Positions 23,308 to 32,915 of a stretch of 43,708 nt of DNA are shown here, in pieces. The notes under the pieces were generated by a model that had not been told where the DNA came from, searched no databases, and saw only the letters and a program-made list of their open reading frames with translations. Made by a program: the position numbers and the translations under genes. Source of the DNA: Candidatus Woodwardiibium gallinarum (lineage in GTDB: Bacteria; Bacillota; Clostridia; Oscillospirales; CAG-382); the NCBI GenBank assembly GCA_904419545.1, contig CAJFRY010000012.1:1-43708 (forward strand), read 5' to 3'. Position 1 is the first letter of the stretch. Every line of letters begins with the position of its first letter.

Positions 23308-24560
23308 CAAATATCAAAAAACCGCGCGGCACGCTGGACATCCTGCCCGCGGAGACGCGCGCATGGCGTTATGTGGAGGATATGATCCGAAAGGAAGCCG
23401 CCGCAAGCGGGTTTGAAGAAATCCGTTTTCCCACTTTTGAATCGACCGAGCTGTTTGACCGCGGGGTCGGCGGCACGACCGACATCGTGCAGAAGGAGAT
23501 GTATACCTTTACCGACCGTGACGGGCGCAGCCTGTCGCTGCGGCCGGAGGGAACGGCCGGCGTGGCGCGCAGCGTCATTGAAAACGGTCTGTACGCCGGC
23601 GCGATGCCGCTCAAGCTGTATTATCTGACCAATTTCTTCCGTTATGAGAAGCCGCAGGCCGGCCGCAGCCGTGAATTCTTCCAGTTCGGCACCGAGTTGT
23701 ACGGCGCCGACGGGCCGGAGGGCGATGCAGAGGTCATCACGCTGGCCGACCGCGTCCTGCGTCGGCTGGGGCTGAAAAGCTGTGCGCTCCGCATCAATTC
23801 CATCGGCTGCGCCGACTGCCGGCCCGCCTACCGCGAAGCGCTTGTCGAATATTTCCGCGCGCACGAGCCGGAGCTTTGTCCTACCTGCCGCGAACGGCTG
23901 GAGACGAATCCTCTTCGCATCCTCGACTGCAAAAGTCCGGACTGTGCGGCCATCGCCGCCGGTGCGCCGAAAACGGTCGAATATCTGTGCGGGCACTGCC
24001 GCGACCACTTTACGCGTTTGCAGAAATTGCTGGATTGCTGCGGCATCCCGTTCGCAGTCGACCCCCGCATCGTGCGCGGTTTGGATTATTATACCGGCAC
24101 GGTGTTCGAATTCATCTCGGAGGGGATCGGCGCGCAGGGCACCGTCTGCGGCGGCGGCCGCTACGGCGGACTGCTTTCGGAGCTGGGCGGACCCGACATG
24201 AGCGGTGTGGGCTTCGGCATGGGGCTGACCCGTCTGCTGTTGGCGATGCAGGCCGAAGGCGCGCTCCCCGCGCTCGACGGCGGCCCGCAGGTCTATCTTG
24301 CGCCCATCGGGGACGATGAACGCGGGAAGGCGTTCGCCCTGACAGCCGAGCTGCGCGCGCTGGGCGTGCGCGCCGAAACCGACCTGGTCGGCCGTTCGCT
24401 CAAGGCGCAGATGAAATACGCCGATAAGCTCGGTGCGCAGAACACCATCGTGCTCGGGACGGACGAGCTGTCCGCCGGAGAATGCACGCTGCTGCATATG
24501 GCGACAGGCGAGAAGAAGCGCATCCCGCTCTCCGCGCCGTCGATTGCCGAAAACCTGTAA
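23304..24560 (+). CDS. hisS: Histidyl-tRNA synthetase
   Basis: It charges tRNA-His. The 418-residue class II enzyme shows motif 1 near the N-terminus (KPRGTLDILP), motif 2 (LTNFFRYEKPQAGRSREFFQFGTE), the histidine-specific 'RGLDYYTGTVFE' and motif 3 (GVGFGMGLTRLLL), then a C-terminal anticodon-binding domain. Residues near 195-215 add a cysteine-rich stretch (CPTCRERL, CAAIAAG-CGHC) as in some Firmicutes HisRS. It starts within the stop of the methylglyoxal-synthase-like gene, and aspS follows 28 bases later. Confidence 0.96.
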   Translation: MTNIKKPRGTLDILPAETRAWRYVEDMIRKEAAASGFEEIRFPTFESTELFDRGVGGTTDIVQKEMYTFTDRDGRSLSLRPEGTAGVARSVIENGLYAGAMPLKLYYLTNFFRYEKPQAGRSREFFQFGTELYGADGPEGDAEVITLADRVLRRLGLKSCALRINSIGCADCRPAYREALVEYFRAHEPELCPTCRERLETNPLRILDCKSPDCAAIAAGAPKTVEYLCGHCRDHFTRLQKLLDCCGIPFAVDPRIVRGLDYYTGTVFEFISEGIGAQGTVCGGGRYGGLLSELGGPDMSGVGFGMGLTRLLLAMQAEGALPALDGGPQVYLAPIGDDERGKAFALTAELRALGVRAETDLVGRSLKAQMKYADKLGAQNTIVLGTDELSAGECTLLHMATGEKKRIPLSAPSIAENL

Positions 24561-24588
24561 TTTTTTTGTGGATTGGAAGCGTTTATAT

Positions 24589-26376
24589 ATGGCTGAAACT
24601 CTCGGTTCTCTCAAGCGGACGCACTACTGCGGCGTCCTGACGGAAGGCGACATCGGCGCGCGCGTTTGCGTGATGGGCTGGGTGCAGCGCCGCCGCGACC
24701 TCGGCAGCCTGCTGTTCATCGATCTGCGCGACCGCACGGGGCTTGTCCAGCTCGCGTTCGATGAGCAAAGCGACCCCGCCGTGCGCGGGAAGGGCGTCTC
24801 CTGCCGCAGCGAATACGTCGTCGCGGCGGTCGGCACCGTCCGCGAGCGGCAGAGCAAGAACCCCAACCTGCCCACCGGCAGCATCGAGGTGTACGTGGAC
24901 GGGCTGCGCATCCTTGCGGAAGCTGAAACGCCGCCGTTTGAGATCGTCGAAGGCACCAGGGCCAACGAAGAGCTGCGGTTGAAGCACCGCTACCTTGACC
25001 TTCGCCGTCCCGACCTGATGAAGAACCTGCTTTTCCGGCACCGCGTGGCCAAGCTGACCCGCGACTATTTCGACGAGAACGGCTTCATTGAGATCGAGAC
25101 GCCGATGCTCATCCGCTCGACGCCCGAGGGCGCGCGCGACTATCTCGTTCCTTCGCGGGTGCACAGGGGCTCGTTTTATGCGCTCCCGCAGTCGCCCCAG
25201 CTTTACAAGCAGCTTTGCATGGTCGCCGGCTTCGACCGCTATATCCAGCTCGCGCGCTGCTTCCGCGACGAGGACCTGCGCGCCGACCGCCAGCCGGAAT
25301 TTACACAGATCGACCTGGAAATGTCGTTTGCCGACGAGAACGACATTATGGAGATGGCCGAGGGCTATATGAAGCGCCTGTTCGCCGAAACGCTCGGCGT
25401 GGAGCTGAAGACGCCGCTGCCCCGTTATACGTATCGCGAATGTATGGAGCGCTTCGGTTCGGACAAGCCGGATATGCGCTACGGGATGGAGATCGTCGAT
25501 GTTTCCGGAACGGTGAAGGGCTGCGGCTTCGCGCCGTTCGAGGGCGCGCTGCAATCCGGCGGCAGCGTGCGCGGCATCAACGCGAAAAACGCGTGCGAAA
25601 AGCTCACGCGCAAGGAGCTGGATAAGCTCACCGATTATATCAAGGGCTGCGGCGCCAAGGGACTGGCATGGGTCAAGCTCGGTGCCGACGGCATAACCGC
25701 CTCCTTCGCCAAGGCGGTCACGCCCGAGCTTTTGCAGGCGCTTGCGGCAAAAATGGACGGACAGCCCGGCGACGTGCTGCTCATCGCCTCGGGCGAGGAC
25801 AGCGGCGCGCTGCTCGGACAGCTCGGCGCACTGCGCATTGAAGCGGCCAACCGCCTCGGCGTGGAGAAAAAGGGGTACAATCTCCTCTGGGTGGTGGAGA
25901 TGCCCTTCTTTGAGTATGACGCAGAGCTCGGCGACTTCGCAGCGATGCACCATCCGTTCACCGCGCCGCTCGAGGAGTGCCTGCCCTATCTCGATACGGA
26001 CAAGGCGGCCGTCCGCGCGCGCGCCTACGATCTTGTGCTTAACGGGATCGAGCTGGCCAGCGGCTCGGTCCGCATCACTGACCCCGCTTTGCAGAACCGT
26101 ATCTTCGGACTGTTGGGACTTTCGAAAGAGGAAGCAAACGAAAAATTCGGATTTTTGCTCGAGGCGTTCCGCTACGGACCGCCGCCCCACTGCGGCATGG
26201 CTTTGGGGCTGGACCGGCTCGTGATGCAGCTTCTGGGGGCGGACAGCCTGCGCGACGTCGTCGCCTTCCCCAAGGTGCAGAACGCGTCGGAGCTGATGAC
26301 CGAATGCCCGGCCGCAGTGCCCGAGAAGGCGCTGCGTGAGCTTGGAATAACAACGGAAGGGAACAGTCTTACATGA
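24589..26376 (+). CDS. aspS: Aspartyl-tRNA synthetase
   Basis: It charges tRNA-Asp. The 595-residue bacterial-type enzyme has the N-terminal OB anticodon-binding fold (VMGWVQRRRDLGSLLFIDLRDRTG), motif 2 (ARCFRDEDLRADRQPEFTQID), an inserted GAD domain (about residues 300-420) and motif 3 (GMALGLDRLVMQLLG). A Leu in the RRRDLG stretch, where non-discriminating enzymes usually have His, suggests a tRNA-Asp-specific enzyme. The ATG gives the normal length; longer in-frame openings run into hisS. The ribosome site is weak (GGAAG). The end overlaps the ABC gene (ATGA). Confidence 0.95.
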   Translation: MAETLGSLKRTHYCGVLTEGDIGARVCVMGWVQRRRDLGSLLFIDLRDRTGLVQLAFDEQSDPAVRGKGVSCRSEYVVAAVGTVRERQSKNPNLPTGSIEVYVDGLRILAEAETPPFEIVEGTRANEELRLKHRYLDLRRPDLMKNLLFRHRVAKLTRDYFDENGFIEIETPMLIRSTPEGARDYLVPSRVHRGSFYALPQSPQLYKQLCMVAGFDRYIQLARCFRDEDLRADRQPEFTQIDLEMSFADENDIMEMAEGYMKRLFAETLGVELKTPLPRYTYRECMERFGSDKPDMRYGMEIVDVSGTVKGCGFAPFEGALQSGGSVRGINAKNACEKLTRKELDKLTDYIKGCGAKGLAWVKLGADGITASFAKAVTPELLQALAAKMDGQPGDVLLIASGEDSGALLGQLGALRIEAANRLGVEKKGYNLLWVVEMPFFEYDAELGDFAAMHHPFTAPLEECLPYLDTDKAAVRARAYDLVLNGIELASGSVRITDPALQNRIFGLLGLSKEEANEKFGFLLEAFRYGPPPHCGMALGLDRLVMQLLGADSLRDVVAFPKVQNASELMTECPAAVPEKALRELGITTEGNSLT

Positions 26377-27350
26377 TCGAAATCAACAATATCTGTAAAA
26401 ATTTCGGCGCCAAGCAGGCGCTGCGCGATGTGACGTTCAACGTTGCGGAGGGGGAGATCATGGGCTTCCTCGGTCCGAACGGCGCAGGGAAGACGACGAC
26501 GATGAACATCCTCACCGGCTATCTGTCCGCCACGTCGGGCACGGCGCGCATCGACGGTGTCGACGTGCTGGAAAAGCCGCTGCTGGCCAAGTCCAAAATC
26601 GGATTCCTGCCGGAACAGCCCCCGCTGTACATGGACATGACAGTGAAGGAATATCTTAATTTTGTATATGGGCTTAAAAATTGCCGCCTTCCGCGCGCAC
26701 AGCACATCAAGGAAATCTGCGAGGTCGTGCGCATCAGCGACGTGTACGGGCGGATCATTAAAAATCTTTCCAAGGGCTACCGTCAGCGTGTCGGCATTGC
26801 GCAGGCGCTCATCGGGAACCCGAAAGTGCTTATCTTTGACGAACCGACCGTCGGTTTGGACCCGAAGCAGATCATCGAGATCCGCAACCTCATCAAGCTG
26901 CTGGGCAAGGAGCATACCGTTATCCTTTCCACGCATATCCTGCCCGAGGTGCAGGCCGTGTGTGACCGCATCGTCGTCATTGACAGAGGCGTTATCGTCG
27001 CCAATGAGAAGACCGAGGACCTGGTCAATGCCGTCGAAGGCTCGAGGCGGCTCATCGCCAAGATCGTCGGCCCTGAGGAGGACGTGCTGAAGATGCTGCG
27101 CTCGACTCCCGGCATCAAATTTGCCGAGATGCTCGGCCGGCGCGACACCGATTCGGTCAGCTATATGATTGAGTCGGAGGATAAGGTGGACATCCGCAAG
27201 CCGTTGTTTTACAATCTGTCCCGCAGCGGCTGGCCGCTTATCGGTTTGGAGGGGATGGAGCTGAATATTGAGGACATTTTCATTCGCCTTGTCGACCATG
27301 ATAAGGAAAAAAGCAAAAAAGGCGCGAGAAAGGGAGGCAATAAGCAATGA
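26373..27350 (+). CDS. ABC transporter ATPase, GldA-like
   Basis: This is the cytosolic ATPase of an ABC-2 exporter. The 325-residue protein shows Walker A GPNGAGKTTT (about residues 35-44), a Q-loop region, the signature LSKGYRQRVGIAQAL, Walker B VLIFDEP with the D-loop 'GLDPKQ', and the switch His in ILSTHILPE. A C-terminal extension and basic tail (KEKSKKGARKGG) follow. The order with a permease, a GldG-like protein and a DUF4340 protein matches the gliding-type auxiliary cluster known from Bacteroidetes and also found in Clostridia. It overlaps both neighbours, so it is coupled to aspS and to the permease. Confidence 0.9.
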   Translation: MIEINNICKNFGAKQALRDVTFNVAEGEIMGFLGPNGAGKTTTMNILTGYLSATSGTARIDGVDVLEKPLLAKSKIGFLPEQPPLYMDMTVKEYLNFVYGLKNCRLPRAQHIKEICEVVRISDVYGRIIKNLSKGYRQRVGIAQALIGNPKVLIFDEPTVGLDPKQIIEIRNLIKLLGKEHTVILSTHILPEVQAVCDRIVVIDRGVIVANEKTEDLVNAVEGSRRLIAKIVGPEEDVLKMLRSTPGIKFAEMLGRRDTDSVSYMIESEDKVDIRKPLFYNLSRSGWPLIGLEGMELNIEDIFIRLVDHDKEKSKKGARKGGNKQ

Positions 27351-28069
27351 CCGCCGTATATCTTCGGGAGCTGCGCTCCTACTTCATCACGCCCATCGGC
27401 TATATCTACGCGGCGATGTTCCTGGCCGTGTCGGGGCTGCTGTTCGGCTACACTACGCTGCTGCCTGATGCCTCGACGACCACCGGAAGCTCGCAATTGG
27501 CTCTGTATTTCCTGTTTATGATGGGTGTGTTCTGCATCCTTATCCCGCTGCTGACAATGAAGCTGTTTTCCGACGACCGACGGTTGAAAACCGAGCAGCT
27601 CCTGCTTACCGCGCCGCTCTCGCTGTTCGGCATGGTGATGGGGAAATATCTGGCGGCCCTGACCGTCTTTGCCGCTACGCTGGCCGTCAACAGCTTCAAT
27701 TTCTTCCTTCTGTATCGGTACGGCTCGCCAAACGGCGCCGTTATCGCCGCCAATATTCTGGGCATCTTCTTCCTTGGCGCGGCCTTCATCGCCGTCGGCG
27801 TATTCCTGTCCTCGGTGACGGAGAACCAGCTTATCGCCGCCGTTTCGTCCATTGCAATCATCGGCATGCTGATTCTGATTTCGTTCCTTGCCGATGAGAT
27901 TCCCGTCGTCTGGGTCCGCACGGTCATCGACTGGTTCTCGGTCATGAGCCGCTATGCGCCCTTTACCAACGGCTTGCTGGACATCAGCGCAATCATCTAT
28001 TATATCAGCTTTGCGGCCGTGTTTTTGTTCCTGACCGTCCGCGTCTACGAGAAACGCAGATGGTCCTGA
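27347..28069 (+). CDS. ABC-2 type permease, GldF-like
   Basis: The 240-residue membrane protein has about six hydrophobic spans, beginning with 'FITPIGYIYAAMFLAVSGLLFGY' and ending 'YISFAAVFLFLTVRVYEKRRWS'. It is the likely partner of the GldA-like ATPase, whose stop overlaps its start (ATGA). The exported substrate is unknown; Gld homologues outside Bacteroidetes are not tied to gliding. The 153 bases after it, before the GldG-like gene, hold no gene and no clear promoter. Confidence 0.88.
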   Translation: MTAVYLRELRSYFITPIGYIYAAMFLAVSGLLFGYTTLLPDASTTTGSSQLALYFLFMMGVFCILIPLLTMKLFSDDRRLKTEQLLLTAPLSLFGMVMGKYLAALTVFAATLAVNSFNFFLLYRYGSPNGAVIAANILGIFFLGAAFIAVGVFLSSVTENQLIAAVSSIAIIGMLILISFLADEIPVVWVRTVIDWFSVMSRYAPFTNGLLDISAIIYYISFAAVFLFLTVRVYEKRRWS

Positions 28070-28222
28070 CAAACGGACAAAGCCTGTAGGAAAACGCAGG
28101 GTCCGAGGAAAAGAAGGCTTGGAGCACCGCCGAAAGCCTTTACTCCGCGTGCGGCGGCTTCTCCGCCGTTCGGAATCGGAGGCATCCGCTCCCTTTGCAA
28201 AATCAGAGAAAGGCATAAGGAC

Positions 28223-29707
28223 ATGAAAAATACGACAGCAAAGAAATTCAAATACGGCTCGCTTTCGGTTGTGATCACGGTCGTGTTTATCGCGCTTATC
28301 ATCGGTGTGAACCTGATCGTCTCGTCGCTGGACGCGTCGTTCAACCTCCGCGTCGACCTGACCGAGACCGAGCTTTACTCCATCAGTCCGGAGACTGACG
28401 TCGCGCTGCGCGCCGGATTGGGCGACAATTATGAGACCTTCAAGGTCACCATCAAGTTCCTTGACGAACGTGATGTGATTGAATCCAGTCAGACGGCGCT
28501 CTATGTCCAGCAGCTTGCGGAGGAATACGCGCGCCAGTATCCGAACAACATCAGCGTCGAGTATATCGATATCACCAAAAATCCCAGCGCGGTCGAGAAA
28601 TATCTCAATGAGACACAGACCTCCGTGGATCCCAACTATGTCATCATCGAAGGCGCGTACCACTACCGCATCCTGCATCTGGCCGCCTTCTACATTACCT
28701 CGGAGGACACCGGCGCGCTTTACGCTTTTCAGGGCGAGTCGCGCTTCACCGCCGCCATCCTCCAGTCCTCCATCGAGACGCCGCAGATCGTCGCCTTCAC
28801 CACGCAGCACGGGGAGTCTACCTCCCAGTCGATGATGCTGATGTTCGACGAGGCGGGGTTTGAGGTCCGGACCATCGACCTGGCCTCCGAGGAGATCCCC
28901 GAAGACGTGCGCATTCTCGTCATCTCAAATCCGACCAACGATTTTCAGGGCTTCGACGGCGAAAATCCGAACGTCCGCACCGAAATGGTCAAAATCAATG
29001 AGTATATGCAGTCCCGCAGCCTGATCGTGCTGGTGAACAAGGATACGCCGGCCCTGCCGAACCTGCAGGAATATCTCTGGGAATACTGGGGCCTGGATTA
29101 CAAGCCGCAGCACCTGATCAGTGATGAAAAGAGCTCGCTGCCCGGCACGGATACGTATTCGGTCATTGGCGAGTATGTCGGCACGTCCGAGACCGCTCCC
29201 AACGCCTATCAGCTCCACCAGACGGTTTCGCAGTCGGGCGCAGGCATCCGCACCGTGTTCCGCAACGCGACCGAGCTGGTCGTTGATACAAGCAAGAGCG
29301 ACAAGATCGTGGAGGTCGCTTTGCAGACCTCGCCTGAAGCGACGAGCGAATACGGCGGCGAGACGTCGACCGGCTCCTTTCCGCTGCTGGCGCTTTCGAC
29401 CGATATGAATTATGCCGCCGACAGTTCGGCACAGTACCGCTATGTGATGCTGGTCGCCTCGACCGATTTCGCGAACGACTCCTTCCTCACCAGCGGATAC
29501 GGCAACCGCCGTATCCTCAGCAGCGCCGCACGGATGATGTCTACGCAGCGCAACATTCCTGAGATCGATTATAAAACGTTTGAGGATGAGCCGCTCACGC
29601 TGGACCAGGAGACGGCAAAGAATCTGACCATCTTCATCACCGTGTTCGCGCCGCTGATTATCATCATTGTCGGCCTTGTCGTGTATCTCAGGAGGAGACA
29701 TCTGTAA
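28223..29707 (+). CDS. GldG-like ABC auxiliary protein
   Basis: The 494-residue protein has an N-terminal membrane anchor (VVITVVFIALIIGVNLIVSSL, about residues 14-34), a long extracytoplasmic domain of the ABC_transp_aux type ('TELYSISPETD', 'KFLDERD', 'VEYIDITKNP') and a C-terminal span followed by a basic tail (APLIIIIVGLVVYLRRRH). It is presumably part of the complex with the ATPase and permease encoded upstream. GAGAAAGG precedes the ATG. The next gene starts on its last base (TAATG). Confidence 0.87.
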   Translation: MKNTTAKKFKYGSLSVVITVVFIALIIGVNLIVSSLDASFNLRVDLTETELYSISPETDVALRAGLGDNYETFKVTIKFLDERDVIESSQTALYVQQLAEEYARQYPNNISVEYIDITKNPSAVEKYLNETQTSVDPNYVIIEGAYHYRILHLAAFYITSEDTGALYAFQGESRFTAAILQSSIETPQIVAFTTQHGESTSQSMMLMFDEAGFEVRTIDLASEEIPEDVRILVISNPTNDFQGFDGENPNVRTEMVKINEYMQSRSLIVLVNKDTPALPNLQEYLWEYWGLDYKPQHLISDEKSSLPGTDTYSVIGEYVGTSETAPNAYQLHQTVSQSGAGIRTVFRNATELVVDTSKSDKIVEVALQTSPEATSEYGGETSTGSFPLLALSTDMNYAADSSAQYRYVMLVASTDFANDSFLTSGYGNRRILSSAARMMSTQRNIPEIDYKTFEDEPLTLDQETAKNLTIFITVFAPLIIIIVGLVVYLRRRHL

Positions 29708-32082
29708 TGTTGAAAAAACAATATCTCATATCCGGTATTATCCTCGTGCTGGCGGTGGCGCTCATCGTTGTTTACTTCGTCTTTCTTCGGGAGGAAGCGC
29801 CCGAAACCGAGACCGATCCCTTCTTTGTCCTCTCGGACGAAGCCAAGGCGCAGCTCGATACGCTGAAGGACGACGTGCGCATCGTCCTTCTTCGGAGTGA
29901 AGCGGATATCGCTGCCGACGCACTCCGCACAAGAATGCACAGCTTTTTGGAGCTGTATCCGCAGGAGAACGACAAGCTCAGTCTTTCGTATGGCAGTTTG
30001 AGCGACTGGCCGGACGCGCCGGATGCGGACGCGGTCGTGTTCGCGGGAGCGGCAGGGACGGTGTATGTCCGCTATGACGACATTTATAAGCGGCTGGAGG
30101 ACGGCACCGCTTACGCCTTCGACGGCGAGCGGCTCTTCACCGCCGCACTGCTGGAAGCCGACGGACGCGACACATCCGCTGCGAATGCACTGGCGCTGCG
30201 CGCGCTCGACGGCTACGATACCGACGGCGATACCGTCGGCACCGGCAACCGTGCGTTTATTTACCCCAATATTTCACGCTCGGACGTGCAGTCGATTAAA
30301 ATCCGCAATGAAAGCGGCAGTTATGAGGCTTACCGCAACGAAAGCGGTACGTTTTACTTCCGTGATGCCGAGCTGTGCGGGTACGACAGCGAAAAGTTTG
30401 CTTCGTTTATGGTCAACTGCACCTATATGCTTTCCCTTTCCAAAATCAGCGACCCGCTGGATCTGTCCGTATACGGGCTGGACAGCGAGGAGAACGCGCT
30501 CGCCGTCATCGAGGTGCTGCAGACAAACAGCGATTACCATAAGATCCTTGTCGGAAATAAGACGGCTGACGGCAGCGGGTATTACGCCAAATATTATACA
30601 AAGGATTTTGTCTATATCATTGATACGCAGATCGAAAATGACGTTCTCTGCCCGCTGGTCAATATGCTGCAGGCGAACCTTGTTTACGGCATTTCGCAGC
30701 AGAGCGACCTCTACGGCGTGGACAACATCCTTATGAAGAAATACAATTATGAGGAGGGCGGCGAGGACACCGATATCATCGGCATGCTCATCACGAAGAT
30801 CGATCCGTCCGCCAATTTGGAGCTGTATAACGAAAAGCAGACCGCCGGCGGCGTGCTGCTGAATAAAAATCTTTTTACCGGCTCCTTCACCTCCGCATGG
30901 AAGGAGAACGAGGAACTGCTCGGCTTCACCTCTTCAAACGGCAGCGAGATTTATTTTGACCTCGAGCTGGAAAATTACGCCGAGGACGGCAAGTACAGCG
31001 TCGCCTTCGGGCTGGTATTCGACAGTAAGGCCGATGCGGTCAAGCCGAATGCCGTCCGCGTGCAGCTTCACACCGGTGACGGCTTTACGGATGAGGGCAG
31101 CGTCTCACTGGATTCCTTTGATCAGGCCGACGGCAGCTATAAGCGCTATGAGCTGTCCTTTGAGAGTGAAGAGCCCGTTCGCTGGGTGCGTGTGCATTTC
31201 GACCTGCCGGCCGACGGCTACGTCGTCCTTGACGAACTGACGCCTTATGCCTCCGGCAAGGATGCCATCCCCGAGGACACTGTCACCAGCATATGGAAGC
31301 TGGTTTCGCCGACCGAATATATTCCGGCGGGCAAAAACTTTGCTTATCCCGATGCGACGGCCTTCAACGATTTTGTGTACGGCCTTACCACGCTTGTCGG
31401 CGACCGTGTGGTGGAGTACAATCTGGATGTCGCCATGCTCGAAAAATACGGCCTGACCGAGCCGGATATCGGCACGTCCTATACCTTCAACGGCTATACG
31501 GTGTATGTGTGGTTCTCCGAACCCAACGAGGATGGCAACCGCTATTGCTATTCTTCCATCACCGGTAAGGACGAGTCGGGGAAGGACGTCACGATGAGCA
31601 CCGATATCATCGCCGAGGTTTCGCCCGAAACCGCGCCGTGGCTGGAATACGACGCGCTCACTTTCCTGGACCCGGGCATTTTCTCGATGTATATCAATCG
31701 CATCGATGAGATCACGATGTCCTACGGCGGCAACGATTACGTGTTTGCGCTTACCCGCAACGACGCCGGCGAGTTCACCACCGTTACCTGCAACGGTCAG
31801 CCTGTCGATACGCAGAACTTCCGTTATCTTTACGTCTCCATCCTCAACCTCAAGCTTGAGGGCGAGTACAGCGAGACCGACAGCCAGCCGGTCGAAATGT
31901 TCCGCCTGGTTGTCAAGAGCGGCAACCGCACGGATGAGATCGTCTTCTATCAGGTCTCGTCGGCGAAGGCGTACTATACGCGAAACGGCGAGGGCCGGTA
32001 TTATATGCTGGTCGACGGCATTTCCAAGGTCCAGCGCAATATCCAGCTTCTGCTTGCCGGCCAGCCGGTGCCGAGCAAATGA
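29707..32082 (+). CDS. DUF4340 domain protein, membrane-anchored
   Basis: The 791-residue protein has a single N-terminal membrane span (ISGIILVLAVALIVVYFVFL, about residues 8-27) and a large extracytoplasmic region. DUF4340-like segments appear twice, near residues 190-300 ('VQSIKIRNESGSYEAYRNE' and 'DAELCGYDSEKFASFMVNC') and again near 640-780. Between them, about residues 345-530, a beta-rich stretch with a discoidin-like 'DSKADAVKPNAVRVQLH' looks like an inserted carbohydrate-binding module. DUF4340 proteins accompany GldFG-type ABC systems. The start uses the last base of the GldG-like gene, so the pair is coupled. Confidence 0.85.
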   Translation: MLKKQYLISGIILVLAVALIVVYFVFLREEAPETETDPFFVLSDEAKAQLDTLKDDVRIVLLRSEADIAADALRTRMHSFLELYPQENDKLSLSYGSLSDWPDAPDADAVVFAGAAGTVYVRYDDIYKRLEDGTAYAFDGERLFTAALLEADGRDTSAANALALRALDGYDTDGDTVGTGNRAFIYPNISRSDVQSIKIRNESGSYEAYRNESGTFYFRDAELCGYDSEKFASFMVNCTYMLSLSKISDPLDLSVYGLDSEENALAVIEVLQTNSDYHKILVGNKTADGSGYYAKYYTKDFVYIIDTQIENDVLCPLVNMLQANLVYGISQQSDLYGVDNILMKKYNYEEGGEDTDIIGMLITKIDPSANLELYNEKQTAGGVLLNKNLFTGSFTSAWKENEELLGFTSSNGSEIYFDLELENYAEDGKYSVAFGLVFDSKADAVKPNAVRVQLHTGDGFTDEGSVSLDSFDQADGSYKRYELSFESEEPVRWVRVHFDLPADGYVVLDELTPYASGKDAIPEDTVTSIWKLVSPTEYIPAGKNFAYPDATAFNDFVYGLTTLVGDRVVEYNLDVAMLEKYGLTEPDIGTSYTFNGYTVYVWFSEPNEDGNRYCYSSITGKDESGKDVTMSTDIIAEVSPETAPWLEYDALTFLDPGIFSMYINRIDEITMSYGGNDYVFALTRNDAGEFTTVTCNGQPVDTQNFRYLYVSILNLKLEGEYSETDSQPVEMFRLVVKSGNRTDEIVFYQVSSAKAYYTRNGEGRYYMLVDGISKVQRNIQLLLAGQPVPSK

Positions 32083-32876
32083 CGCGCCTGCGCCGCGCCG
32101 CGCTCTGCTGTGCGGCAGCACTGCTGCTGACCGGCTGCAGCGGTGCGCCGGACACGAGCGACTATCCCGTTCTGGCGTCGGCCGTTGCGGCTGCGAATGA
32201 AGCGGGAAATAAGCAGGTCAGCTTCCTGATGCAGTTTACCTTCGGCGAGGAGAAAACGACGATGCTCTTCGCACAGGGCGAATATACGGTTGGGACAGAG
32301 AACGGCTATGCGCTCTCCGGCAAAATGGCGCAGACTGTGCTGGGCGCCTCGGTGACTGTCGAGTTCTGCTATGCCGACGGCTGGTACGGTTACGTCCTTG
32401 ACGGGAATGCCATCAGGCGCGAACAGACCGAGGAGTCGCTGCGCAGCGGCTTCCTGTTTTCCGATGCGTTCCTGTTCGACGAATCCGACGTGACGTCGAT
32501 GACCCGTTCGTCCGGGGACGCCGGCTCGGGGATTTATGAACTGAAGATCGGCGGCGACCATACCGCTCGGCTTGTCGAGCTGCTCGGGGAGGATATTTAT
32601 GCGCTTTCCCAGCTTTCCAAGCCCGATAAGAGCAAAACACAGGCCACGGATCTGGTCTGCGGCTATACGGTCGCGGCGGACGGACGGCTGACCGGCCGCA
32701 CGCTGTCGTATACGCTGTCCCTTTATGACACGCCGCCCTATGTCCCGGGCGTGGAGCCCGATTATGAGGATTATCACCTCGAATTGCAGATTACCATGCG
32801 GATGCAGTATGCATACGACGGCGTCCAGCCGCCCGAGCTGCCCGATATGAATGAATATGAGACGGTCTCCGGCTGA
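32079..32876 (+). CDS. Predicted lipoprotein of unknown function
   Basis: The 265-residue protein has an N-terminal signal peptide with a lipobox: basic MTRLRR, a hydrophobic core, and LLTGC with the lipid-modified Cys about residue 20. The rest is beta-rich with repeated strands ('GEYTVGTENGYALSGKMAQT', 'YELKIGGDHTARL'), reminiscent of DUF6612/LolA-like lipoproteins, but I cannot assign a family. It overlaps the DUF4340 gene's stop by four bases (ATGA) and is therefore likely part of the same membrane-associated cluster. Confidence 0.8.
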   Translation: MTRLRRAALCCAAALLLTGCSGAPDTSDYPVLASAVAAANEAGNKQVSFLMQFTFGEEKTTMLFAQGEYTVGTENGYALSGKMAQTVLGASVTVEFCYADGWYGYVLDGNAIRREQTEESLRSGFLFSDAFLFDESDVTSMTRSSGDAGSGIYELKIGGDHTARLVELLGEDIYALSQLSKPDKSKTQATDLVCGYTVAADGRLTGRTLSYTLSLYDTPPYVPGVEPDYEDYHLELQITMRMQYAYDGVQPPELPDMNEYETVSG

Positions 32877-32915
32877 AGCCCGCCGGAGAAAAAATGACGA
32901 AAGGAAACAGATACC

